This document shows positions 44,061-54,262 of a DNA stretch of 64,000 bases, one piece after another (the stretch's first letter is position 1; the number at the start of each line of letters is the position of its first letter). A program made the translations under genes and the position numbers. The notes under the pieces were generated by a model, which saw only the letters and a program-made list of their open reading frames with translations, ran no database searches and had not been told where the DNA came from. The stretch covers positions 23,428,330 to 23,492,329 of the forward strand of contig OX621245.1 in assembly GCA_951640165.1 (NCBI GenBank), written 5' to 3'. The DNA comes from Pseudoips prasinana (taxonomy: Eukaryota; Arthropoda; Insecta; Lepidoptera; Nolidae).

Positions 44061-45317
44061 GTCTACCAAAACGAAATTCGGTTAATTGGCAACAATAAGC
44101 CTGATATTATTATTATTTGAACGCTGAAACTGTAACGGGTAATGTTACACATATACACATGTTGGACTCGGCCAACAGTTCGGCTCGAAGATGATGTCCT
44201 GAAGAGATTGAAACGGAGCGTCATTTAATTCTAAAAGTATTGCTAATCACACAATCCAAGAAGTAAGATAATAGGGACATTTTGTTTGAACATTTTCCTA
44301 TTATGTTACTCTACTAAGATGCTGTTAGTGTTGCGAAAACTGGTATCATGAATCCTAATTATATATATGGAAATTTGTATATTCAGTCATAAACAAGCTA
44401 CAAGCTAATGATCTTTATAAACTGAGCTTATAAGAATAAGGCAATTTTAGTCTCTAAACTCTTCAAGTACGACAGAACTTTGATGTAGGTAATTATGATT
44501 TAATATAATATTGACAATTTTAAATACTCATACATATAGTTTGCGGGTAAATATGAAGATATGGCACCAAATTCTTAAATAGTTATTTTTGGCGGATTAA
44601 CTCAACTAGAGTTAATTCGCTGATACTTCAGAAGAAAAATATCAGAAATAACATATGTTCGACTTTGCTGTGAAAAATATTAAATGGCCCATAAATATGT
44701 AGGTGTCCATTGAGACTGATATAAGTTTTTAAAAAGAAACCTGACTTGGTATTTACAAAGCCAGTTCTCTTATTTCATCTCGACTTTCTAGAATAATTTT
44801 AAAAATTTAGGTAAGGTTTTTTATAAAATCCTGCTGCAATAGTGCTTTTTTAAATTCCTTTACGAGCCAGCGAGTAAAAAATAAACTCTTCCTATAAAGG
44901 CCTCTTTAAAGCGGAAAAGCCACACGGTTTAAAAGCCGCCACAATATCTCGCCGTTATAAATTTTCTTACGCGAAGAAAGCCAATAATTCTTCCGATAAA
45001 ATGTTAAATGACATCTTAATAAAGGCTTGTTTTTAGAAAATGAAGTGCTTTAAACCTTATAAATGGTTGGGGAACATTTATTTCACAAAATTGAAATACT
45101 AAAATACTGCAACACTTAACTTTCAATAAACGGCCTCCGCTCCCTAGTATTGGTTGTTCTTTTAAAATATTGCACCCATATAGTGTTCCGAAATTTTGTG
45201 AACTAGTAGGTAGTTTTATTTTATGACGCCATTCATTTTTAGTGGCGTATTTTACTTTTGGAACTCTGTGCGTTGTTTCATCATGGCAATTACTAATACA
45301 ATATAGGTACTAGTTGT
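44061..45317. other. AT-rich DNA, nearly empty
   Basis: A fragment of repeat J (TGTAACGGGTAATGTT, GTTGGACTCGGCCAACAG) lies at 44130-44190; otherwise nothing recognised. Confidence 0.5.
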
Positions 45318-45510
45318 AAAAAACCAGCCAAGTGCGAGTCGGACTCGCGCAAGAAGGGTTCCGTACCGTTATCTATAAATACGAGCAAAAAATTCACGTT
45401 TGTATCACGGTTCATGAGTTACAGCCTGGTGACAGACGGACAGACAGACCGATATTGAAGTCTTAGTAATAGGGTCCTGTTTTACCCTTTGGGTACGGAA
45501 CCCTAAAAAT
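45318..45510 (+). repeat. Dispersed repeat G, copy 2 (short)
   Basis: AAAAACCAGCCAAGTGCGAG, TCGGACTCGCGCAAGAAGGG, TTCCGTACC at one end and CCTTTGGGTACGGAACCCTA at the other. CACGGTTCATGAGTTACAGC and CTGGTGACAGACGGACAGAC are internal. Confidence 0.65.
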
Positions 45511-45639
45511 GAAAGATGAAACTGAATGTAACAGCCATAAGAGATACAGAAAAATAAACATCAATAACATATCGATAACGACGTTTTACAAAACAAGGTG
45601 ACGACGTATTAGACTTTTATATTGTACTAGCTGACCCGA

Positions 45640-45960
45640 CAGACGTTGTCCTCTCTTAACGATGATAATACCAATTGGTATAATTAAGAAAAAAAAAGAG
45701 TATTTATTATTCTCATACTTTATGATAAACAATATCAATATAATTGATATTTTTTCTTGCGCGTATATAAATAGTTTTGTTAGTATTCCGACACGGGAAC
45801 AGGCGACATATAACTGGCCATGTGAAAAACATTGATTTTCAAGATTGATGTCACAAATACTTAGCGACTGCTCTTGAGATTTATTTATCGACATTGCGAA
45901 TGCTAGCCTTTGTACTTCTCTTTCAAAATTGTGGGTTAGATGACGTTGTTCATTAATTTC
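45640..45960 (-). pseudogene. Helitron Rep/helicase, C-terminal motif VI region
   Basis: The frame reads [39 protein letters not shown] and VACSRV, the PIF1-type helicase motif V-VI region of Helitron transposases, which unwinds DNA during rolling-circle transposition. Upstream (above 45950) the sequence stops matching and hits a TAA, so the Rep domain and most of the helicase are gone. After VACSRV the frame runs into the element's 3' end, as in intact Helitrons. A translation starting at the internal Met (45894) gives 102 aa, but this is a remnant. Confidence 0.8.
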
Positions 45961-46390
45961 TTCACCGCAAGTCGGGTTCCATTACACATATTAGGCGTTA
46001 TGACTCTGAACTACCCGTGATGTACACTAAGAAATTCAGTTTTCTTACATCCTTTTTGTGGGAAATAATAATTTTTCATGTATTTTCTATCAATAAAATA
46101 ACTTCGATCGAAGCATTTGTTTTAAACGATATTCAAATTTTTTACATCCTCTTTGATGATGTTTGAGCACGCATTCCGTCAATTCTATGTCAAATGTCAT
46201 AATGTTACATTAAAAAAGTTTATATTGTCCAAAGCACTAAGGTTAGATTAGAAATAATATTACATGGTAGTTAAGTATCCTTAAATTTGCAAATTTTCCG
46301 CGCAATTTTTTTGCTTTTTTCTTTCATAAAAACCTTCTCCTGAAAATAACAAACACAACAAAAAAAAAGAAGAGTGAAATCGGTCCAACC

Positions 46391-46391
<1 letters not shown>

Positions 46392-46483
<92 letters not shown>
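46392..46483. repeat. (TA)n microsatellite, ~46 repeats
   Basis: An uninterrupted alternating TA run of about 92 bp lies near the 5' end of the Helitron. The Ile-Tyr ORF across it (46281-46514) is an artefact. Confidence 0.95.
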
Positions 46484-46485
<2 letters not shown>

Positions 46486-46964
46486 TACATATTACTAACC
46501 CAATAATAAATCAATGTTGTCCGAAATTAAGATGTTTACATTTATTTTTTATATTATATATAATTAAGTTAACACCATGTTTTGTAACAATTATAGCAAG
46601 ACCCTAAAAATAAAACATAAGACCAATTACATTCTTTTAATTAAAAAAAAATCTTTTTATAGATTTCCCTCCGGTTTCATATTATTCTGATGAATTATAA
46701 CGCGAGATATGGCATTCAATAAATCTTGAAAATTTTAGCTATTATATAAGTTTCCTTCTCATCATTTTAACTGTCAAGAAAAATAAAAAAACTCGTTTTC
46801 TGAGTTTGTTATTCTATAACCATTTAAAATTTACTCTACGCAATTTAGAGGACAATAATTGTAAAGTAGACATCCTTGGCTGTAACGCAAAATACAAATG
46901 TATATTTCCATAAACAGAAATCTTAAAGAGATACACCGGTAATTAATCAATTTATTTGTTTTAG
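46486..46964. other. Intron-like AT-rich DNA upstream of the CUB exon
   Basis: No repeat or coding sequence recognised; it ends in the acceptor TTTATTTGTTTTAG. Confidence 0.55.
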
Positions 46965-47191
46965 CTGTACCCGAGGTGACTACCTGAAAGTGTACTGGGA
47001 GGTGCAAGGACCTGGTCCTCCTGGCTCCATCAACGAACGGTCTGCGTGGTCTAGAGAGTTATGCGGCAGTAGAGCCGATGCACCGCCAGCCCTGTACTCC
47101 CCAGGGCCCTCCTTGGTACTGGAGTTCCATAGCGGATCCAAGCAGAATAATGCTACAGGATTCGTTGGAACATACAGCTTTATAGATAGAC
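46965..47191 (+). CDS. Internal exon encoding part of a CUB domain (host gene)
   Basis: A 227-nt exon bounded by a T-rich acceptor (TTTGTTTTAG, ending 46964) and a consensus donor GTGAGT (from 47192). The frame C|TGT ACC CGA GGT... gives CTRGDYLKVYW, ELCGSRADAPPALYS, SLVLEFHSGSKQNN and GFVGTYSFIDR. The DYxKVY strand, the ELCG cysteine, the LVLEFHS strand and GFxGTYxF are the second half of a CUB domain, a beta-sandwich found in secreted and membrane proteins. The incoming intron is phase 2 and the outgoing one phase 1. The other exons are not identified here. The spacing of motifs suggests a SOL-1-type (suppressor of lurcher) receptor-auxiliary protein, but that is a guess. Codon use and GC are clearly higher than in the flanks. 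Confidence 0.8.
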
Positions 47192-47349
47192 GTGAGTAAT
47201 AGCTATATTGATTTATTCTATAGTTTTAAAAGTATCTACAGTACGAAGTAGGAAAACTATTTTGACTTAGATGTGTCATAAAATTCATATTTCAGCTACA
47301 ATTATTGTCGTGTTTCGTAAATCCACTCAATTTTGGCTACACTTTTGTC

Positions 47350-47550
47350 TTTTTATTTATTCAAAAAGACAACGCCCGCACTAGGGAATGCTGTCTTAAC
47401 TGATGTCTGTGTCGCGGGGTACTTTACAAACATAAAATAGACGGACACAAATTTCATCTAGACTTAGAAAAACTATTTATGGGTGACACAAATATTTGTC
47501 CGGCGCAGGAATAAACGGCGATTGTCTTAGCCGCTGCACCACACATGCAG
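47350..47550 (-). mobile_element. SINE-like element, family C, copy 3
   Basis: Minus-strand head (CTGCATGTGTGGTGCAGCGG) and body ATTTGTGTCACCCATAAATA, GTAAAGTACCCCGCGACAC, CTAGTGCGGGCGTTGTC. It lies in the intron just downstream of the CUB exon. Confidence 0.7.
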
Positions 47551-47572
47551 TTGTGTTTTTCGTTTGTTTCAG

Positions 47573-47645
47573 TTTGGCGCAATAGTTAAGGTGTCTGGCT
47601 AGGACCCCAGAACCCTTGCGTTTTAAGTTCGATCTCCATCAACAT
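47573..47645 (+). repeat. tRNA-like fragment
   Basis: TTTGGCGCAATAGTTAAGGT and AAGTTCGATCTCC have loose A-box and B-box spacing. Too diverged for a tRNA gene; probably a SINE head. Confidence 0.35.
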
Positions 47646-47654
47646 TACAGCAGA

Positions 47655-47882
47655 AACACAAATCCACAGCGGGACAATTCTCCCACAAGATGATACTTGG
47701 GGTGATATGCCATAATCGCTACGTTTCCATACGGGTTTGCGATCGAAGTAAGATGGTCATAGTACTCGGAACGAAGCTGCTGCCCGTCCGAGTAGATCCC
47801 CTCTGGTAGATATTCTGTTGGTTCGACCTATACGCCCTCCACAGGATCAGATCGTGTGATGATATTCTGGTATTTGCTGCTG
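47655..47882 (-). repeat. Dispersed repeat D, copy 3
   Basis: GATATGCCATAATCGCTACG, GTTTGCGATCGAAGTAAGAT, GGTCATAGTACTCG and CGCCCTCCACAGGATCAGAT are repeat D in antisense, resembling 62128-62350. Confidence 0.55.
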
Positions 47883-47884
47883 TG

Positions 47885-47992
47885 AACAACCATTTGTGTG
47901 ACCCATATATAGTTGTCCGCACGCTATGTGTGCTTTGTATCCGTGAATTGCACGTTTGTAAAGTACTCAGCGATAAAAATATTCATGGCATA
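47885..47992 (+). mobile_element. SINE-like element, family C, 3' part
   Basis: AACCATTTGTGTGACCCATA, TATAGTTGTC and CACGTTTGTAAAGTACTCAG; head missing. Confidence 0.5.
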
Positions 47993-48568
47993 GCTTTTTT
48001 AAACAGGTTTCGACTGGGATAAGTATGAAACGATATATATGTATTAGTTGTGGTAAGGCTCTTACTCGTAAAACCTAATTCTTGGCATTCCATGGATTCA
48101 GCGTGCCAACAGCCAACAGCGTGAAACCAGGTCCATTGCATAATAGAGGAAGAAACACTCTGAGTCTGAACTCAGATGAAGGTTTAAGGGGGCCTCCTTA
48201 AACATATTTACGTCACCGCTGTGTGATTAATCAACGCTCACCTTCTCTGTCTCTCATTGTTACCCCCTCTTCCTAGAATATAATTTACACCAAAAGCATG
48301 AATTTACGTTCAATTTGTCTCATTTAATCATAGGGGCCATTTTACATGTGATATGTACGTGAAATAAATTTCGTGTTAAGTAAATATCCCCGATTCATGT
48401 TCCCTCACCTCCATTTTCCCGTTCGTGCTAATTTGTAATTCCTATAATCTGTTGTGTAAACTTGAGAGCTATTGAACCAATTTAACGTGGTTGTTACCTG
48501 ATAACAGTCGTTTTGGTTGAACAAGTACGTATTATGATCAAATGTCGCATAAATAAAGAAACTCAGAA
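47993..48568. other. Intron-like DNA, nothing recognised
   Basis: No feature supported. Confidence 0.5.
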
Positions 48569-48755
48569 ACGTAATCTGATTAATTACAGAAAAAAATTGT
48601 GAGAAAAAACCGTTTTTATTTATTTATTTTCAAAACAATAATTTTAACCACTTCCACTATGCCTGTTGGAAATGGTGAAAAGTATTGTTTTGAAAATTAA
48701 TAAATAAAAACGGTTTTTTCTCACAATTTTTTTTTTGGAATTAATCAGATTATGT
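48569..48755. repeat. Foldback element with ~75-bp arms
   Basis: ACGTAATCTGATTAATTACA, GAAAAAAATTGTGAGAAAAA, ACCGTTTTTATTTATTTATT on the left recurs inverted on the right, ending AATTAATCAGATTATGT. The spacer of roughly 35 bp contains CTTCCACTATGCCTG. It looks like a MITE or snap-back repeat; no clear target duplication. Confidence 0.8.
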
Positions 48756-49130
48756 TTTTAACTATAGTTAACTCTAGGTACAAGTAGCTATTCAGATCCG
48801 CGTTTTGTATTTATTTATTTAATTCACGATGAGTGATGATAAGTTGATTCGGTAGCTTGGCAAAAATATTGTAAAAACCGGCCTATGTGTGAGTCGGACT
48901 CGCGCACGAAGGAAGTACCATTATCTATAAAAACGGCAAAAAATCACCTTTTTAATTGAACACCATTTTTTGTTGTATTTTTAAATGCCTTTAAATATTT
49001 GCTTTTTTTATTTTGATTATAAATTTTTAAAGTGAATTTATCGAGCAAAAAAATCTCATTTTTTGCATGGGAGCTCTTAAATATTTATTTTATTCTGCTT
49101 TTTAATATTTCTTGTTATACACATTATAAC

Positions 49131-49990
49131 GTGGGAGTATCGCCTATAAGGGAGGCGATGGCTGGCCCTCACGTCATACTCGTGAACGGGTGCTGCTTGC
49201 GGCAACTGGTCGAACTGCTCTTGGGGTACTCATAATATTTTATTTTTTCATACAGTCGTTGCCTCTGGTTGAGTTCGTGTGACTTGTTAATTTTGTAAAT
49301 GTACGCGGATGTACCCACCGTTTTCTCATCTAGCAAGAGGTTATTCTAATTGCTTGAGTGAAATTTAATGTTATTGTTTATTATCTCACAAAATTTTTTG
49401 ATTCATTAGATGACAACGGTTCTGTGCGTGCATTAGCCTACATAACGCCCATCACAATGTAAGAAAATACATGATTTAAAAAAAGAACGAAAACAAAAAG
49501 CAAAAGAAGACGAAAAAAGCAAGCCTGGAGTATCTTTGTGGCTTTCTCCTCCGGGTCGTCCACCTAGGTAGCTAGAGAAAGCCGCAGGTTAGCTAGGGTA
49601 GGCTCCTCAGCGGCGAGGATCGCTTTGGCCCCTTAACACGTCATCGGTGATCCCGTGCAACTGATCACATCCTCTTAGAATTCTGTCCTTTTACTTCAGC
49701 GGCCCCCTGAGCTGTGGCCCGAACCCCAAAAGGGTGGCCTCGGGTATTAATCGTTTAATTTAAGCTACAGGTTAAGTGCCTTCTGCGCTAGCCAAATGCT
49801 CATTGCCTTCATTTCTTTAATTTTAATATTGTACAACTAAATTTCAAAATAATAGATAATTTTTGTAGACTAATTATATTTTTGTAATTTTTATACTGTA
49901 TTCGACTATGTTAAGTACTGCATTGTGAACTTGACAAGTACAAGTGTATGTTAATACCCAAGTGCTGAATAAATTTCATTATTTCATTTC
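49131..49990 (+). mobile_element. Retroelement L7, copy 2, nested in repeat G
   Basis: Nearly identical to 42746-43635 from GGGAGGCGATGGCTGGCCCT to the TTTCATTTC tail. It is flanked by ATAAC at 49126-49130 and 49991-49995, a candidate 5-bp target duplication. The 5' part differs from copy 1 before the shared GGGAGGCGATGG. The + ORF at 49032-49235 straddles the junction and is not a gene. Confidence 0.7.
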
Positions 49991-50042
49991 ATAACAGAAA
50001 TACATCATCTGTGAAAATTTCAACTCACGTGACGCAGCTTGG

Positions 50043-50135
50043 TGCCAGACGGACAGACAGACAGGCAGTGGGTCTTAGGAATAAGGACTCTATTACTAAG
50101 ACTCCACTGCCTGTCAGTCTGTTCGTAGTATCGTA
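50043..50135. repeat. Imperfect hairpin within repeat G
   Basis: GACAGACAGGCAGTGGGTCT followed by TAG pairs with CTAAGACTCCACTGCCTGTC across a 17-nt spacer. It probably arose when the element's own CAGACAGACAG segment was duplicated in inverted orientation. Confidence 0.7.
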
Positions 50136-50272
50136 TTATCCATTTGGGTACGGACCTCTAAAAAATATTATTTAAAGTGTTCGTTTGAAAAGAAGTATAG
50201 CTGTATTTTTTTATTCTTTATTTTTCAGGTATGTAAAAAGCTGATTAAAATAATAGACATGATAACATGATG

Positions 50273-50455
50273 CCTGCATGTGTGGCGCAGCGATTTAGAT
50301 GGTCGCATCGTAACTCGTTACTTAATGCCCCTGGTTTGATTCCTGCATTTCTTTGTTCTGAGACTTGGATCCGGACTCAGAACAACTAGATATGGCTAAT
50401 GAATATGTTTGTAAAGTATCTCGCAGCACAGGCATTAATTTTTTTTTATAGCATA
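50273..50455 (+). mobile_element. SINE-like element, family C, copy 4 (diverged)
   Basis: TGCCTGCATGTGTGGCGCAG head, CTGGTTTGATTCCTGC B-box-like segment, GTTTGTAAAGTATCTCGCAG body and a T-rich end. Confidence 0.6.
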
Positions 50456-50821
50456 TTTCATTTACAATTCTGATTCCAGAAATACCAAGACTGAGAAAGG
50501 AAAGAGAATTACATTTTAAACTATTTGTAGTCTCACATTTTGCCTCTTTTGCTTTCTTGCAGATATCTTATCAATATTTTTATCTAGACATTACATAAGA
50601 TGAGTCCAATCGAAGCTATTAGACCCGCAGAATCAGTTATATAATAATAGAACATTAATAAACAGGCTGTTCTATACCAAACACACAGTGAAATTCGTGA
50701 TTCGTTTAATGCCGGTCCCGGTTGTATTTAAAAAACGAATTCTGCAATATGTTTCGAAACTTACCTTTTGTATGTAAAATCCTTGGTTCAAAAGATGGAA
50801 TGTGTAAATTTATGTTTATAC
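50456..50821. other. Intron-like DNA, nothing recognised
   Basis: No repeat or coding feature supported; it ends in a possible acceptor, ATGTTTATACAG. Confidence 0.45.
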
Positions 50822-51000
50822 AGGTGCAACACTGCACACCAACCGATATTTCGTACTCACCGGACAAGAGTACGACCGCGAACGTGTCGCGACCACCAGC
50901 ATCCTCCATGACCCTTAGTTTGCATTTATATCGATGGAAAGTCCTCTCCGGACATAAGCGGAAGAGCGGCCCGAATCGCGAATTAACGTAGAACGAAAGC
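50822..51000. other. GC-richer exon-like patch, strand undecided
   Basis: A distinct rise in GC in an AT-rich setting, matching no repeat here. On the + strand it begins after a plausible acceptor (TTTATACAG). In the phase left open by the CUB exon it would read ATLHTNRYFVLTG... but stops after about 33 codons. On the minus strand an open frame of 99 codons contains MEDAGGRDTFAVVLLS, followed by a donor-like GTGAGT at about 50859-50864, so it could be a first exon on that strand. No known domain is visible either way. Confidence 0.3.
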
Positions 51001-51631
51001 TGCACAAAATATCCCTAAAATAATACTCCCTCTCGCATCTCCCCGCCAGTAACCACCCAAAATCAAAGTTCGAACCCCAAAGGAGGTGCCCTCTGGCGCA
51101 GCTACTCAGTTTGTAGTTTTATATTTCTAGACGGTTTAAGCCCACGCTCGCCTCCAAGGCTAACTGCATACGTCATGTTGAAAAAATAATGAAGAATCTT
51201 ATAATATATATAATCCTTCACCACAGGAGAGTACAGCTAGCTAGTTAAAAATAACAATTCCAGGCCGCAAACTATTAATTGTTAGTACACAAACTTATAT
51301 TGCGGCCGATTTACATGAATTTTAAACACGTTTCGATGAAATGAGACTAAAATACAGTTTTAATTTACTTTGTAAACTCTATGAGCTGTTTAAAGTGCCA
51401 GCAGATTCGAAAAGTTAAAGTACACAAAACCTACAATGTTTTAATCCCTCTCGTGAAACCAATAATACCAGTTAAAGGACTTTTAGGGACCTCTACCAAA
51501 ATGAAAAAAGGAACCATTATGTTATTACTCCTTATTTGTGACAACAGTATATTTGCAGCCTCGCCACTAAAAGCGATCTCTTCCAGGGAACCGTTTTGCA
51601 TTGGATGGAGCAGAATTGAAAGGAATAAGAG
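51001..51631. other. Unassigned DNA
   Basis: Includes GGTGCCCTCTGGCGCAGC near 51088. The + ORF at 51381-51638 has no domain. Confidence 0.45.
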
Positions 51632-51668
51632 GAGGTAGGAGAAGGTTTAGTATACCTTCTCCTACCTC
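51632..51668. repeat. Perfect 14-bp hairpin
   Basis: GAGGTAGGAGAAGG, 9-nt loop, CCTTCTCCTACCTC. Confidence 0.9.
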
Positions 51669-52888
51669 ACCTACCTATAAAGTATTTATACTAACTAATC
51701 GATTGACTACTGTTTTCAACATTTAATATCTTAAGTTTCTATGATTGTTATCACAGGTTATAGAAATGAAAATATGTAAGTACAATAATATCGATTTTTT
51801 TATATAAGCTACAATATTGGGGCTTCAATAATTGATAAATCTAAAAATAAAAGCATTCTTACGAAGCACGGAGACGGTAAAAAATGTAACCATTTTGCGG
51901 CGACCGATCATGGACAGCTTGGCGAAAGCACCTGGCTGTAACATGGTAATAAAAAAAATATATACAAACATAATTCATCGTTCCAAACCTTCGCCAGCCG
52001 CTTCAACAACTGGCGCATAAAAACAAATTTAAATTAACTGGAGATGGCACTTGTTCGGAATTCGACCATTCAGTTTCTATTGTCAAAAACTATAGACATT
52101 GACAACTGTTATGCAGTTTGGCAGAAGTATAATATCTGTAAAGAAGATTTATTAATTGTGAATAAACATTTTTTCATGTTTTCATTAAATTTCTCAATTT
52201 TGACACTCAGATATTCATATCTGTCCAGTTTGTCAGTGTGTCAAAAGCATGGTAGTATGTCTAATGTTGTTTTTTTAAAAAAATATTTACTTCTAATACT
52301 TATTAGATAAAAATATTAGCTATCTGCACTCTTTCATCCCTGCAATTCTCATAAAATGAGGTATAAAGTTTATGCTCAAATAATGGCATTAATAATATAA
52401 AAATCTTCAATTTCAATTTACCGTAAATAAATAAGCAGAATTTTAATACACGTAAATATTTGATTCATTTACCTAATTACGCCATTCATCAAAACATAAC
52501 CACGAAAGCCACCAAAACATCCTCAAAACCGAACATTTGTCATTACTATACAATTATTTCCCTGTGTATCAAACCGCCGACTTTTAATTACATTCGACTT
52601 TTATTAATGTTCCGGTGAATGCGGGACACAAAAGAGAATCAACTTGTCCGACGACAGTGAAGTACCACTTAGGTTATAATTGCCTTCAACATTTTCAGTA
52701 TCTGCATTTTACAATCTGTTGGAAATGTTCTGGTAATTATAAAATAGCTACGTTATTTGTAGAATGAAGATGTAAGTATAATGCATTTTTGCACAATGCA
52801 TATTCAGCTAAATTTTGCGCAAAGCATTGAATGAAGCGTAAAACAAATCAAACAATATCAAAGTGATTTTTGCTGTTTTTTATTTTAG
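51669..52888. other. AT-rich DNA, nothing recognised
   Basis: Short ORFs (51832-52020 and 52044-52310) lack domains. Confidence 0.5.
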
Positions 52889-53130
52889 ACCCGCCCATTG
52901 ACGTGGTTGGTAGATCCTTGCCTTTCACGCGGCAGCTCGTGGGGTCGAGTTTCATCCAGGACAGATATTTGTGTGCATGAACATGTCTGTTTGTATTGGT
53001 GTATAATCTATATACATAAGTACGTATTTACAAAAGAAAAAGTAGTGTATGTAGTATATCAGTTACCTGGTTTCCATATTACAAGCTCTGCTTAGTTTGG
53101 AATCAGATGGCCGTGTGTAAATAATGTTTC
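52889..53130 (+). mobile_element. tRNA-derived SINE, family B
   Basis: Head ACCCGCCCATTGACGTGGTT, GGTCGAGTTTCATCC B-box-like, AGATATTTGTGTGCATGAAC, TATCAGTTACCTGGTTTCCA, CAAGCTCTGCTTAGTTTGGA and a TGTAAATAATGTTTCAAG end. Confidence 0.75.
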
Positions 53131-54129
53131 AAGAGTGCCAATAGCAACTAGAATGCTTTCATTATACAAAATACCCAAGAACACAAATTTTGCTACCGCT
53201 AGACGAATGAGCTAGTAGAAATACCACAATTTTCCTTTTAAAGATCTTTTTAAATCCAACGCTTTCATTGAATGAGACTGTTAAGAATTTCAGCCGTTAA
53301 AAACCTCAAAAGAACGCTATCGAACAATGATACTCCATTTTTTCTCATTTTCCGATACGCTGCTGAAAACAAAAGATAAAATGAAAAGCCTAAATCCTAG
53401 CATTGTTTGAATAGCAAGACTTCCTCCATGAATAAAATAGAAGGTATTTGAATAATAAATGTTGCTAAAAGCAATCGTTGCCTTGGGATTTTAGGAAAAT
53501 GCGTTACGGATGCCATGGCACCAAACACCAACCCTGTCCGCGCCAGTACATTAATATATTAAAATATAATGAGATTAATGATAATACAGTATTAAAAGTC
53601 AACTAAAGAAATATTTTCTGGCTTCCATCGAGTGATGATCTTAATGAAAACATAGAGATGTATTTTTTAAATTTATCTTTTGCGAACTTTATCATGTATT
53701 ATTCTGTGTTTATTATGTATTTAGTAAGTAAATTAGATTTATGAGACTCATTATGGCACCGGTGTAAACCTTAGTGGTTTTTTGGATGCTATTAAGATAG
53801 TGATTATAATGTATATTCTTTATAAATAATAATAATAAAACACTTTCGCAGCCACGCCACTTTCGGTAGTCGGGTGCTGGGCATGCCAAGTTGCCAACAT
53901 GTCTATCAACAACCCACTAGTTGGGTGCCGTGCAACGGAAGTGTTAACATTTTATTAATCAACTTAGTTTTAGTTATAAAATTATTATCTATTCCTTCCC
54001 GAAGCAAGTTGTTGCATATATAAATCAGTATTGTATTAGGAAATTGGATTTTAGTTTGTTAGAGATACATAATATATTCTAATCGTTTTGCTTATACCGG
54101 CCGGATACAGATAATTCAACACCGATGAA
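53131..54129. other. AT-rich DNA with one unassigned GC-richer block
   Basis: A block at about 53846-53950 (TTCGCAGCCACGCCACTTTC, GGTGCTGGGCATGCC) looks repeat-like but cannot be assigned. Confidence 0.45.
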
Positions 54130-54262
54130 CAGACGCCAGCACATCAAGCTACCAATCTGTAAAATTTCCCCAATTGAAAATGAACCTTATACTTCGGTGA
54201 TAAAGTTGAAAATCGATTAAATAAATTTGACAGATTGGGGTAACTGGATGCGCTGGCGTATG
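54130..54262. mobile_element. MITE M1 (mariner-like ends), copy 2
   Basis: CAGACGCCAGCACATCAAGC and the opposite CTGGATGCGCTGGCGTATG; subterminal AATCTGTAAAATTTCCCC pairs with AATTTGACAGATTGGGG. A TA follows at 54263-54264; on the left the TA has mutated to AA. Confidence 0.75.

Larger units (their letters stand above)
45627..46485 (-). mobile_element. Helitron retaining part of the helicase gene
   Basis: The minus-strand 3' end is GTCTGTCGGGTCAGCTAG with a short GACA...TGTC stem just inside it. The putative 5' end is TCTATATATAT at 46485. Host A (45626) and T (46486) flank these ends. The left third encodes Helitron helicase C-terminal sequence (45627-45960); the rest is non-coding, with an AT microsatellite near the 5' end and GAAATCGGTCCAACCG. 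The helicase fragment ties the CAGCTAG ends in this window to Helitrons. The 5' boundary is less certain because of the simple repeat. Confidence 0.65.
48873..50165 (+). repeat. Dispersed repeat G, copy 3, interrupted by retroelement L7
   Basis: The left part (AAAAACCGGCCTATGTGTGA, GTCGGACTCGCGCACGAAGG ... GCATGGGAGCTCTTAAATAT) and right part (AGAAATACATCATCTGTGAA ... ATTTGGGTACGGACCTC) are parts of one repeat G copy, separated by the 860-bp insertion at 49131-49990. Confidence 0.7.

Noticed and set aside
46281..46514. 77-aa ORF of alternating Tyr-Ile
   Set aside because: Translation of a TA microsatellite.
49032..49235. 67-aa ORF
   Set aside because: It crosses the junction between repeat G and inserted retroelement L7.
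51080..51105. GGTGCCCTCTGGCGCAGC as a CTCF-like site
   Set aside because: Only partial likeness to the vertebrate motif, single occurrence, no supporting context.
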